Source: Zhongshania aquatica
Lineage (GTDB): Bacteria; Pseudomonadota; Gammaproteobacteria; Pseudomonadales; Spongiibacteraceae
Reading direction: 5' to 3'
Length of the DNA stretch: 64,000 nt
Assembly: GCF_027257955.1 (NCBI RefSeq)
Contig: NZ_JANZNQ010000001.1
Coordinates: 1-64,000 of the forward strand
Of this stretch, positions 16,633-26,178 are shown piece after piece (the first letter of the stretch is position 1; each line of letters opens with the position of its first letter). A model generated the notes under the pieces. That model was not told the DNA's origin. It did not search any database and saw only the letters and a program-made list of their open reading frames with translations. The position numbers were made by a program, and so were the translations under genes.

Positions 16633-16788
16633 CTACGACTAAAAAGTAACTTTCTCTCTGAGGGCTTCCACAATAAAATGGACATGATGACACGACGAGC
16701 GTCTGGTTTTAGAAACTTTGAAAATTACAGATTACGCGTACTAGCCCTAGCCCATTGTGGGTGGGACGGTGTGATTGACGGAGTTTAA
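16633..16788 (+). pseudogene. 3' fragment of an ISL3-like transposase gene
   Basis: The frame ends EGFHNKMDMMTRRASGFRN, then FENYRLRVLALAHCGWDGV and a TAA at 16786-16788. The EG-x-HNK-to-RRA-x-GFRNFENYRLRVL pattern is the usual C-terminus of ISL3/IS204-type transposases, where the final E of the catalytic triad precedes the N-K residues. Everything upstream is missing. A C/G-rich dyad (CCACCC...GGGTGG, 16795-16814) immediately follows and may be the element's end. Confidence 0.65.
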
Positions 16789-16865
16789 TGAGCGCCACCC
16801 CCGTTAATTGGGTGGAGCCAAGTTTTGTTACTGGGGCGTCACAGCCAAATTTCAGGCATAAAAAA

Positions 16866-16884
16866 CCCAGATCAAATATCTAGG
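16866..16884 (-). terminator. possible minus-strand terminator
   Basis: CCCAGAT and ATCTAGG arms (one mismatch) are followed on the minus strand by a run of T (16865-16860). It is about 230 bp past the FkbM methyltransferase stop codon, the nearest minus-strand gene. I see no gene in 16885-17112. Confidence 0.45.
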
Positions 16885-17112
16885 CTTCTTTATATAAGTC
16901 AAAGAGTTATGTTTAGTACGCTCGGCACGATTCCGCCACTTTCATCATAACCAGGATCGTCAAATACATGATTTTTTGAACCGCACGTTGGAAATATGAA
17001 TGGCATATCTAGAAATTAGCAGAGCAATACATAGACAGCTTTTAATATTAAATAATCACTGATGTCTAACGCTGAAACCTATGTAGTTCCAATTTTGGTA
17101 CTGCAGAATCGC

Positions 17113-17955
17113 TTAAAGTAGGACGTAATCTTTTGGTGTCACGAGTAGGTTAATAAAACCCTCGTTGTCCGGCTCTTGCGCCAATTCGCCAACCCAATCA
17201 CTTAAGTGATGAACTTGCGCGGGAATAAGACGATGCTCGATATGGTCAATAATATGGTATTGCATGCCAAAGCTTTCAAGCAATTCGATAAGCTGATGGC
17301 CATCTGCGCCCGAATGGCGGATTCCGTAGGGACAAAACTCTAGAATAATACGCACGTGAGTACTGTTGGCAGCGATAAGTTTACGTAGCCCATTTACCAC
17401 AAAATACTCCGCGCCCTGGGTGTCTATTTTCAGGAAATCGATGCGTTGGGTTTGGGCCCCAAGGTGTTGGTCACCGTGTACTAATTGAATAGGACTGCTA
17501 TTGCGCTCCCCGCCGTCTGAGTAAATGCGGTGATCACCAAAGTTGTCAGTTGAAAGAAATAATTTGCCGTCTTCATTTCTGTCACTCAGTGCCAAGGGGT
17601 GCAGCGTCACATTATCCAGATCATTCAGGCTGACATTTTCCTGCAAAAGTGCAAAGTTCTTGGCATCCGGCTCGTATGATAAAACGGTACCTTTCGGCCC
17701 TGCGATTTCACTTGCTAGTAATGTGTAATAACCAATATTGGCGCCTACATCGACAAAGACACCACCAGCTTGAAAATGCTTGATGACTAATTGGGTTTCG
17801 TATGGCTCCCAGCACTGTTCGGCACGCAGCTTTTCAGAAATGATTGTGTCGTTTGACCCGTGAACACGCATTTTTAGTCGCGCTTTCAAACCCTCTATAT
17901 TGAGTTCAATCGGCTTTGCGGGGTCAATACCATTAGTCTGTTTAATTTGAGCCAT
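17113..17955 (-). CDS. FkbM family SAM-dependent methyltransferase
   Basis: 280-aa class I methyltransferase of the FkbM family, which typically methylates hydroxyl groups of sugars, polyketides or other small acceptors. The SAM-binding motif FVDVGANIGYYTLLASEIAG is followed by LSYEPDAKNFALLQENV (acidic ribose contact), and the FkbM-typical IDFLKIDTQGAEYFVVNGL appears near residue 185. The start ATG lies 10 bp after the phytanoyl-dioxygenase-like gene's stop, so the two are co-transcribed. No glycosyltransferase or polysaccharide genes are adjacent, making modification of a small metabolite with the partner oxygenase plausible (inference). Confidence 0.88.
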   Translation of the reverse strand: MAQIKQTNGIDPAKPIELNIEGLKARLKMRVHGSNDTIISEKLRAEQCWEPYETQLVIKHFQAGGVFVDVGANIGYYTLLASEIAGPKGTVLSYEPDAKNFALLQENVSLNDLDNVTLHPLALSDRNEDGKLFLSTDNFGDHRIYSDGGERNSSPIQLVHGDQHLGAQTQRIDFLKIDTQGAEYFVVNGLRKLIAANSTHVRIILEFCPYGIRHSGADGHQLIELLESFGMQYHIIDHIEHRLIPAQVHHLSDWVGELAQEPDNEGFINLLVTPKDYVLL

Positions 17956-17965
17956 ACCACATAAC

Positions 17966-18820
17966 CTAAGTGAAGTTTGGGTAGTCAGCCCAATAGTATT
18001 GCAGGTCTGTCTTCTGCCAGTTTGTGTATATTTTCGGCCAGCTTAACTGATCGATACGCCAGCCGTGATGCGGCTCCAGATTGCTGGAGAAGACCGGCGC
18101 GCCGTAGTCGCAAAAGCGGGTATCGACACTCATACGAACAACCGAATCACTAATATTTGGTTGCGCAGCATGGACGGTAAACGCGTTGAATATAATGACG
18201 TCGCCTTGGGCCACATCAGACACATGCCAAGTGATTTCGTCCGGATAGATCTCGCACTGAACATTGCCGACCCCCGGGGATGTCATGACTTCCCGCATAC
18301 CGCGCTTATGCGATGCGGGCAATATTTTGAGGCGCCCCATTTCGCTTGAAACATCATGTAAAGCAACCCAGATGCCCGCCATGGTGCTAGGAGCGACGTG
18401 AGAGCGCGCATCCTGATGGGGCGGTGTTTCGTAGCCGACCTTTTTGGGCGTTGATATTCGCGCCATCTTCATCGGATATACAAATACCTCACTGTTACTG
18501 ACGGTACGCATCAGTTGCAGGAGATCAGCGTCATGGAAGAAGGCATGAAAGGATTCTAGGCTTTGTATTTTTGGATATACCTCGTCCCAAATCGCATCGG
18601 TTTCTACGAATGCCTCCCCGGTCAGCACGGGTAATTGCTGCGATTCATCCAGCCTTACATGAGGCGACAAACAAGACAGGATATCCTTTAACAGGGCGGC
18701 GCATTTTGTAGCAGCGGTATATTGCTTGAAATAGAGATACCCCCACTCCTGAAAACGGCTGCGAAGAATGTCCGGCGCCTCATTGGCGTCTGACACGATA
18801 AGTCCTTGATCACTGGGCAT
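17966..18820 (-). CDS. phytanoyl-CoA dioxygenase (PhyH) family protein
   Basis: Fe(II)/2-oxoglutarate-dependent hydroxylase fold. The metal triad is visible: H-x-D in PPHQDARSH and the distal His in FNAFTVHAAQPN, followed by VRMSVDTRF where the 2-oxoglutarate-binding Arg is expected. A TTG at 18883 would add 21 aa (305 aa in total); I prefer the ATG at 18820 (284 aa), although neither has a clear ribosome site. It is the first gene of a two-gene operon with the FkbM methyltransferase: hydroxylation followed by O-methylation of the same molecule is a natural reading. The substrate is unknown. Confidence 0.85.
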   Translation of the reverse strand: MPSDQGLIVSDANEAPDILRSRFQEWGYLYFKQYTAATKCAALLKDILSCLSPHVRLDESQQLPVLTGEAFVETDAIWDEVYPKIQSLESFHAFFHDADLLQLMRTVSNSEVFVYPMKMARISTPKKVGYETPPHQDARSHVAPSTMAGIWVALHDVSSEMGRLKILPASHKRGMREVMTSPGVGNVQCEIYPDEITWHVSDVAQGDVIIFNAFTVHAAQPNISDSVVRMSVDTRFCDYGAPVFSSNLEPHHGWRIDQLSWPKIYTNWQKTDLQYYWADYPNFT

Positions 18821-19014
18821 GGAGATGGAAGCCAAAGTAGTTATTGGAATAGGCGTTAATACAAGCCCGTAGATTTTACGCAAGGCAGAATTGGAACGCC
18901 AATATTTATCTGTAGAAATCTAAATCTGAACTAACACATCCACAGATTGATAAGTCAGCAAAAGATCGAAAATGCCGAGCTTGGAGCACATCCAACTTGC
19001 GCAAATGGACGTAT

Positions 19015-19028
19015 TGACCAATTGGTCA
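19015..19028. promoter_or_regulatory. perfect palindrome TGACCAATTGGTCA, probable operator
   Basis: A perfect 14-bp palindrome lies 29 bp before the start of the secreted unknown protein and within the gap divergent to the PhyH/FkbM operon. TetR- and MarR-type regulators use sites of this form. No regulator gene is adjacent. Confidence 0.5.
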
Positions 19029-19057
19029 TTTAAATAATCACCCACTCGGAGAGACTC

Positions 19058-19666
19058 ATGAAACAACTGATCCCTGCACTGATCCTCTTAGGCGTCACTG
19101 GTACTAGCTGGGCCCAGGTGCCGAGTCTGCCACTTGATGCTTTTAACGGCGCCGATCTCGGCAGTGCTCTGAGCCCACAGATCTTGGTCATCGGCTTCAA
19201 CAATATTGACGACGCGACCAACGCGTTCGTTTCAGGTGAAGGGACTCGTGGGGGCGGTATGCGTGCCGCAGGACTGGCCGTACTGAATCCAGATGGCACA
19301 GAAGGCGGCAATGTGACCCAAGGCTTTAATAATGGCAACCCGGCATTTCAGGGGTTTGCAATGAAGCTGTCTAATGGCACACCCGCTTCGCCCCTCGCGG
19401 ACGCCTTTGCCGCTGGCACCGACATGGTCTATGACTTGTTGCTCCCGGCTTATATTCAAATGGATGGCCCAACTGAGATGCTGGTATCCGCTGGCGAACC
19501 CCTCACCCGCCCGCTTTACGACGCGCTAATAGCGACTACATTTGGCTTAGACTTGAACTTCGATGACAGTGGGCTTCCCGGCCTCAGCGCCGAAGATCTT
19601 GGCGAACTGCCGCCGTTACCTAGCGACATGCTGCCCTCCGGCAGTGCCTTGCAAACTCTGCCTTAG
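19058..19666 (+). CDS. secreted protein of unknown function
   Basis: I do not recognise this family. The 202 aa start with a signal peptide (MKQLIPALILLGVTGTSWA, cleavage before QV at about 19/20), so it should be periplasmic or exported. The mature part has no cysteine visible, is rich in Gly, Ala, Leu, Pro and acidic residues, and ends in a Pro/Leu-rich acidic tail (ELPPLPSDMLPSG). The ATG follows GGAGAG at good spacing, and strong codon structure supports a real gene. It is divergent from the PhyH/FkbM pair with a palindrome between them, so shared regulation is possible. Confidence 0.75.
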   Translation: MKQLIPALILLGVTGTSWAQVPSLPLDAFNGADLGSALSPQILVIGFNNIDDATNAFVSGEGTRGGGMRAAGLAVLNPDGTEGGNVTQGFNNGNPAFQGFAMKLSNGTPASPLADAFAAGTDMVYDLLLPAYIQMDGPTEMLVSAGEPLTRPLYDALIATTFGLDLNFDDSGLPGLSAEDLGELPPLPSDMLPSGSALQTLP

Positions 19667-19771
19667 ACCTTACTAAAGCAGCAGCCCAATCACCCGTCGC
19701 TGCAAACACCCACACCACCAATGCAATGTTGCATTGGCAATTTTTCTGAGCGGTTAAGCTTGTGAGCCAAT

Positions 19772-19808
19772 AAAAAAGGCCAGCACATTTCTGTGCTGGC
19801 CTTTTTTA
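19772..19808. terminator. strong bidirectional terminator
   Basis: A perfect 10-bp stem GGCCAGCACA/TGTGCTGGCC with a TTTC loop is flanked by A6 on the left and T6 on the right. It works in both directions and lies between the convergent unknown-protein and chemoreceptor genes. Confidence 0.92.
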
Positions 19809-19821
19809 TTACGCGTAAATG

Positions 19822-22794
19822 TCAGGCGCTACGCTTTTGCCAGCTTCGATGTGCTCCGCTATCTGCGGCTCGGCTTTGTTGAAGTTCGGTAATACGTTGG
19901 TCTTCACCCAGCTCAAATCGTCCAACCATATGATTGAGCTCTTGAGCCTGACCAGAAAGCTCTTCTGCTGCACTTGAAGACTCTTCAGAATCTGCGGCGG
20001 TACGCTGCACCACCTGATCCATGTCCGATATTGCCAAGTGAATTTGCTCAATACCGCTAGTTTGCGCTTCGCTCGCGGTGGTTATTTCGTTAACGATATT
20101 CGCCACCTTACCTACTGCACCTATAATGTCGCCAAGACGTCCGTGAACTTCACTAGACAGACGGCCACCATCTTCTGCAGATTCCGCTGACTGGGCAATC
20201 AAGCTCGCCGTTTTATTCGCGGCCTCTTTAGCACGCAATGCTAGGTTACGAACTTCCGCAGCAACAACCGCAAAACTTCTACCAGACTCGCCCGCCCTCG
20301 CCGCTTCCACCGCCGCGTTCAAAGCGAGCAAGTTAGTTTGGAAAGCAATCTCATTAATATCATTGATAATGGTTTGTGTATCTTTGGCTGATGCTTTAAT
20401 CCGCTCCATCGCATTCAACATTTCACCCATAGTATCGCTACCACTCTTGGCGAGATCCTGGGTTTCCAGAGCCAACTGCTGAGCGTGACGGGTGTTTTCT
20501 GCATTCTGCCTAGTTTGATCTGCGACCTCATCCAGTGAGCGTGTAGTCTGCTCTAAAGATGCTGCTTGCTGCGATGCACCAACGGCTACCGAGTGACTGC
20601 TTGATGCAATCAAACCCGAGGCCGCAGATACTTGTTTTGAGGATTCCAACACATGAGACATGGAATCACGCAACTGCGACACAGCGGTATTTACTGAGTG
20701 TTTCAACTCGTCAAACTGACCACGATAATCGCCAACCACTTGTTTACTTAATACGTTCTCTGCAACCGCTTGCATGACCGCAGACACTTCATTAATTGGT
20801 GCAGTGATCGCATCAAGCATCGCATTAATATTTTGAAGTAATCGCAAGTTATCACCACTAGTGCCTTCTGTATTAGCGCGATTATCTAATCGACCTTCTT
20901 GGGTTGCGCGAATCAGACTCTCCACTTCACTAACCGTTTCTTTACGCTCAGAAATATCTGTCGCGTATTTCACTACCTTAAAGACTTTACCGCTAAAATC
21001 CTTGATGGGTGTATACGATGCTTGAATCCATACATCACTGCCATCTTTATGTTTACGACAAAACTCACCAATTTGTGCTTCGCCACTGCCCAGAAGCTCC
21101 CAGAATCGTCGGTAGTCATCAGACTGACGATAGGTGGCATCAACAAACATACTGTGATGTTTTCCGACCACATCACCTAAGCTGTAACCCAGCGTTGTCA
21201 GGAAATTATCATTCGCGGTGAGAATCGTACCGTCAGTTTCAAATTGAATAACCGCCTGAGAAGAACTGATACCTTCTATTTGACCCTCAAAGTCGGCGTT
21301 ACGTATTTTCTGCTCAGTCACGTCACTTGCGTATTTAACAACTTTGATAACACTACCGCGCAAATCTTTAATCGGTGTATAAGACGCTTGAATCCAAACA
21401 TCTCGGCCATCTTTACGTATCCGGCGAAACTCCCCTATCTGCGCCTCACCAGCTGCTAAGGCTGCCCAAAAGCGACGATAATCATCGGACTGACGATACT
21501 TAGCATCCACAAACATACTGTGACTTTTGCCAACAACTTCTTCTTTTCGGTAGCCAAGTGTTTTCAAGAAGTTTTCATTTGCGGAAATAATTGTGCCGTC
21601 GATCTCGAACTGAATAACCGCCTGCGACGCACTTATACCGTCAATTTGGCCGCGGAAATCAGCATTCTGCATTTTTTGTTTGGTGATATCAGTGGCGTAT
21701 TTAACTATCTTAAAGACCTTACCATTCATGTCTTTAATCGGGGTGTATGAAGCCTGAATCCAAACATCATGGCCGTCCTTATGGCGACGACAAAACTCTC
21801 CAGTTTGCGCTTCTCCGGCTGCGAGCGAAGCCCAAAACTTGCGATATTCCTCTGATTGACGATACGCTGGATCGACAAAAATATTGTGATGTTTACCAAT
21901 GACTTCGTCGCGACTATAGCCAACAGCATTTAAAAAATTGTCATTCGCGAGCTTAATCCGGCCATCAGTTTCAAACTGAATAACGGCTTGTGCACGTCCA
22001 ATTCCTTCAATCTGACCTTGATAATCCGCATTGCGAAGCTTTTGGCCAGTGATATCAGACGCGTATTTAACGACCTTAAAGACTTTACCGTCTAAATCCT
22101 TAATCGGGGTGTAAGACGCTTGCAACCAGATGGTATGACCATCCTTAGCAACACGCGAAAACTCGCCCACCTTAGACTGACCGCCCGCCAGATCAGACCA
22201 AAAATTACGATATTCAGAGGATTGGCGATACGCGCTATCAACAAACATGCTGTGGTGCTTACCCACCACTTCATCTCGGCTGTAACCTACCGAGGCCAGA
22301 AAATTATCATTTGCCGAAGTTATGGTGCCAGAAACGTCAAACTGAATAACCGCCTGACTTTGACCAATGCCTTCTATCTGGCCTTTAAAATCAATATTTT
22401 GAAATTTTTGCTGGGTGATATCAGACGCCACTTTAATAATCCGGCAGACATTGCCCCCCTTATCAAAAACAGGATTGTAAGAGGCCTGTATCCAAAACTT
22501 TGTGCCATCTTTAGCATAGCGACAAAATTCGCCGGTTTGCGCTTCACCGTTGCTCAGCGCTTCCCAAAATCCAATATATTCTTGCGACCGAGCGTAACCG
22601 GACTCAACAAAAATTCGATGATGGGCTCCCTCTAATTCGGCAGCTGAATATCCAGTGATATCTAAGAAATTCTCATTGACGCTTAAAATTCCGCCGTTTG
22701 GATCAAATTCTATAATTGCCTGAGAAGCGCTGATTGCGTCGTAAGTGCTTGATAATCTTTCGTAATCAGATGTATTTATTCTTTTAGTTGGCAT
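19822..22794 (-). CDS. soluble methyl-accepting chemotaxis protein with five PAS repeats
   Basis: 990-aa chemoreceptor with no transmembrane segment, so it should signal from the cytoplasm. Five PAS-type domains of almost exactly 122 residues begin near 24, 146, 268, 390 and 512; each repeats (S/A)QA(V/I)IxF, NxNFL, the FW...G(E/Q)F block and WIQASY(T/N)P, ending in (A/S)T/SDIT. A HAMP-like linker (about 640-700) precedes the signalling domain, whose conserved hairpin is [20 protein letters not shown], then EVRNLA. PAS sensors of this Aer-like type commonly bind flavin or haem and sense oxygen or redox state; the ligand here is inferred. A bidirectional terminator follows. The repeats also show as DNA repeats of 366 bp. 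Confidence 0.93.
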   Translation of the reverse strand: MPTKRINTSDYERLSSTYDAISASQAIIEFDPNGGILSVNENFLDITGYSAAELEGAHHRIFVESGYARSQEYIGFWEALSNGEAQTGEFCRYAKDGTKFWIQASYNPVFDKGGNVCRIIKVASDITQQKFQNIDFKGQIEGIGQSQAVIQFDVSGTITSANDNFLASVGYSRDEVVGKHHSMFVDSAYRQSSEYRNFWSDLAGGQSKVGEFSRVAKDGHTIWLQASYTPIKDLDGKVFKVVKYASDITGQKLRNADYQGQIEGIGRAQAVIQFETDGRIKLANDNFLNAVGYSRDEVIGKHHNIFVDPAYRQSEEYRKFWASLAAGEAQTGEFCRRHKDGHDVWIQASYTPIKDMNGKVFKIVKYATDITKQKMQNADFRGQIDGISASQAVIQFEIDGTIISANENFLKTLGYRKEEVVGKSHSMFVDAKYRQSDDYRRFWAALAAGEAQIGEFRRIRKDGRDVWIQASYTPIKDLRGSVIKVVKYASDVTEQKIRNADFEGQIEGISSSQAVIQFETDGTILTANDNFLTTLGYSLGDVVGKHHSMFVDATYRQSDDYRRFWELLGSGEAQIGEFCRKHKDGSDVWIQASYTPIKDFSGKVFKVVKYATDISERKETVSEVESLIRATQEGRLDNRANTEGTSGDNLRLLQNINAMLDAITAPINEVSAVMQAVAENVLSKQVVGDYRGQFDELKHSVNTAVSQLRDSMSHVLESSKQVSAASGLIASSSHSVAVGASQQAASLEQTTRSLDEVADQTRQNAENTRHAQQLALETQDLAKSGSDTMGEMLNAMERIKASAKDTQTIINDINEIAFQTNLLALNAAVEAARAGESGRSFAVVAAEVRNLALRAKEAANKTASLIAQSAESAEDGGRLSSEVHGRLGDIIGAVGKVANIVNEITTASEAQTSGIEQIHLAISDMDQVVQRTAADSEESSSAAEELSGQAQELNHMVGRFELGEDQRITELQQSRAADSGAHRSWQKRSA
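19990..22750. repeat. internal 366-bp tandem duplications (PAS repeats)
   Basis: The chemoreceptor's PAS segment, between about 20900 and 22730, consists of five diverged copies of a 366-bp unit. Stretches such as GCTTGAATCCAAACATC (near 21386 and, with one change, 21750) recur at that spacing. This indicates expansion by in-gene duplication. The given span is the gene part containing the array; exact unit borders were not aligned. Confidence 0.6.
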
Positions 22795-22938
22795 GACGAC
22801 CTCGCAGGGGCTTATAACTAAGGCGAATAACTTCTAAATAAATATAAAAGCCATTGGGACATGAAACACAATAGGCCGCCTGTAGAACATTGGCTATAAG
22901 TAATACTGCGCATGAGTAAAGGTGTTAGTGTTGAGGCT

Positions 22939-22957
22939 GCGCGCCAGAGAAGGCGCG
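22939..22957 (-). terminator. GC-rich hairpin after the amidase gene
   Basis: CGCGCC and GGCGCG arms with a short A/G loop lie about 25 bp past the amidase stop codon on the minus strand. There is no T run, so termination strength is uncertain. Confidence 0.35.
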
Positions 22958-22980
22958 GGTTTGAAGGCTTAACTATACCA

Positions 22981-24444
22981 TTATGAAAAAAATCCTAGCT
23001 CGCTTTCTAATTGCGCCGCTAGGCTGAAAAGGGTCTCCTCATCGCACATGCGGCCGGTAAATTGCATGCCGATTGGCAGCCCATCTTTGCTCTTATGTAG
23101 AGGAACTGACATGCCGGGTAAGCCTGTTATATTCCCCATGATGGTAAAAGCCATTTTTTCAAGTACCGGCGATGCCATCTGCTCAACTAAACCGGCACGA
23201 AATAGTAATTTGCCGACGTTAATACGGTGAGACGCGAGCATCAGGAGCTCTTCAAAGCGGGTATTCGGTAATTGACCGTGCGGAACCGCCGGCGTCGGCA
23301 CCGTGGGAGACAACATCACATCGTAGCGCTCTAATAAACGTCCCATCGCCAACTGAACCCCGTGCCAGCCCTTTGTCGCATCAACAAGATCGGCCGCGCT
23401 CAGTGATCGACCTAACATCGCCATATTTTTTGTTGCTGGTTCTAGGCAACGCACGTAATCCTTTCCATATAATTTGCTGAACTTAGCGACCATAGCCGCC
23501 ACCTCACCACACACCACCACAAAGAAATCGCGCCAAAAGCGGTCTATATCTATGAGGGGTTCTTCTTCAACCACCTCGTGACCCAAATGTCGCAACTGTT
23601 CCGCTGTTTTATCTAGCGCCGCCAACACATCGGGATGTATCTGGGTATTCACCAATGGCTTTCGACTTAGCGCAATGCGCAATGGCTTTGGCGGGCGCTG
23701 CGTGGCGGAGAGGAAACTGCCACTTGGTAGCGCAATATTGTAAGGCGAACCGCTCTCATGACCGCTAGTGCAATCAAGCATTGCGGCGCTGTCACGCACA
23801 CTCCGGGTTAATACATGCTCAGCCACCGCGCCCTGCCAATCTTGACCTTGATCCGGACCGAGCGGATTACGCCCCCTAGACGGTTTTAAGCCAAATACCC
23901 CACACCAAGACGACGGAAATCTGATTGAACCTCCGCCATCGCCACCATGCGCCATAGGCACGATGCCTGCAGCGACCGCTGCCGCACTGCCACCAGACGA
24001 CCCGCCGGTGCTATAGTCCGGCTTATGGGGATTGTGACTAACACCATGGGCTTTTGGCTCGGTGGTAATAATTAGGCCAAATTCAGGGGTATTCGTCTTC
24101 GCAAAGATATTTACCCCGCTCGCCTTATAGCGACGCACCAACTCGCTGTCATAGTCAGGTATTGGCGCCTTGCCTCGGCTACCCATCGTCATTGGTTCGC
24201 CAGCAAAGGCTGCCATTAAATCCTTAAGCACAAAGGGCACACCGGTAAATGGACCGTCTGGCAAGCCATCTTTAATATACCGGTACGCCCTGTCGTCAAA
24301 ACGATGAATAATCGCATTGATGCCGGAGTTAAGCTCATTTGCACGTGCGATCGCGGCATCCAACAACTCGGTGGAGCTTATCTCACCGGCTTTTACGAGC
24401 GCCGCCAAACCCAGACCGTCGTATTGGCTATATTCTGTAAACAT
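22981..24444 (-). CDS. amidase (amidase-signature family)
   Basis: Serine amidohydrolase of 487 aa. The Ser-cisSer-Lys triad is visible: Lys in [14 protein letters not shown] (near 72), the Gly/Ser-rich signature [16 protein letters not shown] (near 147-162) with the cis-Ser, and the nucleophile Ser in [22 protein letters not shown]. The family hydrolyses carboxylic amides, includes GatA, and many members act on fatty or aryl amides. No gatC or gatB is adjacent and the sequence lacks GatA-specific context, so this is a stand-alone catabolic amidase. It appears monocistronic; substrate is unknown. Confidence 0.9.
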   Translation of the reverse strand: MFTEYSQYDGLGLAALVKAGEISSTELLDAAIARANELNSGINAIIHRFDDRAYRYIKDGLPDGPFTGVPFVLKDLMAAFAGEPMTMGSRGKAPIPDYDSELVRRYKASGVNIFAKTNTPEFGLIITTEPKAHGVSHNPHKPDYSTGGSSGGSAAAVAAGIVPMAHGGDGGGSIRFPSSWCGVFGLKPSRGRNPLGPDQGQDWQGAVAEHVLTRSVRDSAAMLDCTSGHESGSPYNIALPSGSFLSATQRPPKPLRIALSRKPLVNTQIHPDVLAALDKTAEQLRHLGHEVVEEEPLIDIDRFWRDFFVVVCGEVAAMVAKFSKLYGKDYVRCLEPATKNMAMLGRSLSAADLVDATKGWHGVQLAMGRLLERYDVMLSPTVPTPAVPHGQLPNTRFEELLMLASHRINVGKLLFRAGLVEQMASPVLEKMAFTIMGNITGLPGMSVPLHKSKDGLPIGMQFTGRMCDEETLFSLAAQLESELGFFS

Positions 24445-24708
24445 CTGTATCCCCGCGTTATTTTTTTATGTGTCAATCTTGGCCTACAACGTGACGTATT
24501 CTGCAGCTTTCCTCCACGCTGTACGCGCAAATCACCTTGCGCAGATGCCGTAATAAATTAATTTATCAAATTGCCTTTGGCCGAACAGACATTTTCGCGC
24601 TACAGTAATGCGAACGTAGGGATGCAATAACGACATTCCCAGATTTAGCATCAAGATTACACTGCTCTACGCAAGACCTTTAATCCATAACAATACAAGG
24701 TTGTAGCT

Positions 24709-24960
24709 ATGCCCTTAACGAATGACATTCTTGACGAAATACGCGTACTCACCCAATTCAATCCTGCCTCTTCACTAGAGGGAATAAAAGTACATCATAC
24801 GGCAGAAGCCAGTACTATCGCAGCGACAAAGCGCCTTTATGACAAAGATCTGATCACCCTACCCGACGGTGGCTACCTAACTAGCAGCGGCCTAGAGGTT
24901 ATTCGTCATCTAGACGGCCTGATTACCGTTTTACAATGTAATGAAGCTGTTACCGACTGA
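24709..24960 (+). CDS. TIGR02647 family small protein
   Basis: 83-aa protein of a conserved gammaproteobacterial family of unknown function (TIGR02647). It starts MPLTNDILDEIRVLTQFN and holds a compact helical segment followed by LITLPDGGYLTSSGLEVI, which resembles a winged-helix-like beta wing; DNA binding is only a suggestion. It is monocistronic, with a hairpin terminator 14 bp after the stop. Confidence 0.8.
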   Translation: MPLTNDILDEIRVLTQFNPASSLEGIKVHHTAEASTIAATKRLYDKDLITLPDGGYLTSSGLEVIRHLDGLITVLQCNEAVTD

Positions 24961-24974
24961 TATACACCAATCTA

Positions 24975-25000
24975 AAAGCCGACAATGCAATGTCGGCTTT
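24975..25000 (+). terminator. intrinsic terminator after the TIGR02647 gene
   Basis: A perfect AAAGCCGACA/TGTCGGCTTT stem with a 6-nt loop lies 14 bp after the stop codon. The T run is only the three T of the stem. Confidence 0.7.
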
Positions 25001-25131
25001 CGCTCTACACCATCAAGTTGAAAAACCCAACCCCCTCCTCGACTACGTAGAACGCGTATTACAACGCCGCATATGATTCTAGCCCACAAATTCAGATACA
25101 CTTTTAAATCCACACCACGACAGAGACGATA

Positions 25132-26130
25132 ATGGATCCGCTTACCCAAGGTTTACTCGGCGCGGTGGCCGCGCGCAAGGCAAGCAATAAACTGGCAAAA
25201 CGCGGCAGCGCGGTTTTACTCGGCTTTTTAGGGGGAATGGCAGCAGACTTAGACGTGGTGATTCGCTCAAACAGCGATCCCTTATTGTTTTTGGAATATC
25301 ACCGACAATTTACTCACTCGCTTATATTCATCCCTTTGGGCGGACTAATTTGCGGTCTCGTTCTACACAAGCTATTCGCTAAGCGACAGGGCTTGTCGTG
25401 GCGACAAACCGTGCTGTTCTGCACCTTAGGCTATGCTACCCACGCCCTACTCGATGCTTGCACCACCTATGGAACCCAGCTCTACTGGCCCTTTAGCAAT
25501 GAGCGTGTGGCATGGAACACCATGTCGATTATCGACCCACTGTATACCTTACCCATTGGTGGCTTGCTACTTCTTAGCTTGAGTAAACAGCGTAACTGGG
25601 CCGCGTCGCTGGCACTTTTCTGGGTTCTCGGTTACCCCTGTTTGGGCTGGTGGCAACGGGATCGTGCTGAAGTTGTGGGATATGAACTGGCCGCCAGCCG
25701 AGATCATCTTGTAGAGAGCTTAGAGGCAAAACCGTCCTTCGGAAATATACTTCTTTGGAAAGTTGTCTACAGTACCGCTGACCGATATTACGTAGACGCC
25801 GTTCGCGTTGGTATTGATCCAAAGGTATTTATTGGTGACAGTATTCCCAAACTCATACAGAGCTCAGACTTACCTTGGCTACTGGCAGATAGTCGCCAAA
25901 ATACCGATCTAGCGCGGTTTAAATGGTTCTCAAAGGGTTACATCGCCCAAGACCCAAACAACCCAAATCGCATCATTGATATTCGTTATTCGCTGCTGCC
26001 AAATGAGCTGAACGCCCTGTGGAGCATTGAATTATCGCCCGACGCCCCCAATAACCCAGTAATCTACCAAACCCATCGCAGCGATGGCAGAGAGAAAACT
26101 AAGCAACTCTGGCAAATGTTGACGCAATAG
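25132..26130 (+). CDS. membrane-bound metal-dependent hydrolase, YdjM/DUF457-like
   Basis: 332-aa inner-membrane protein. It opens MDPLTQGLLGAVAA, typical of the YdjM/YbcI-like family, with membrane segments at about 50-75, 92-115, 125-150 and 160-175 and conserved metal-ligand candidates in ADLDVV, HRQFTHSL and ATHALLDACTTYGTQ. The C-terminal third (200-332) is soluble. The biochemical substrate of the family is poorly defined; links to membrane lipids have been suggested. It lies 48 bp before a luciferase-like oxidoreductase gene and may be co-transcribed. Confidence 0.85.
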   Translation: MDPLTQGLLGAVAARKASNKLAKRGSAVLLGFLGGMAADLDVVIRSNSDPLLFLEYHRQFTHSLIFIPLGGLICGLVLHKLFAKRQGLSWRQTVLFCTLGYATHALLDACTTYGTQLYWPFSNERVAWNTMSIIDPLYTLPIGGLLLLSLSKQRNWAASLALFWVLGYPCLGWWQRDRAEVVGYELAASRDHLVESLEAKPSFGNILLWKVVYSTADRYYVDAVRVGIDPKVFIGDSIPKLIQSSDLPWLLADSRQNTDLARFKWFSKGYIAQDPNNPNRIIDIRYSLLPNELNALWSIELSPDAPNNPVIYQTHRSDGREKTKQLWQMLTQ

Positions 26131-26178
26131 ATTGAGAAAACACCTGCGATGATATCAACACCTTAATACGGATGGCGC

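Noticed and set aside
17060-17112. GNAT-like C-terminus after the FkbM stop codon
   Set aside because: A frame reads AILQYQNWNYIGFSVRHQ, faintly like an acetyltransferase end, but it is too short and weak to call.
19058-19666. A minus-strand gene overlapping the secreted protein (frames of about 75-100 aa)
   Set aside because: These frames are codon-shadow artefacts of the plus-strand gene, with no ribosome site or family match.
22981-24444. GatA subunit of the tRNA amidotransferase
   Set aside because: No gatB or gatC is adjacent and the sequence is a generic amidase-signature enzyme.
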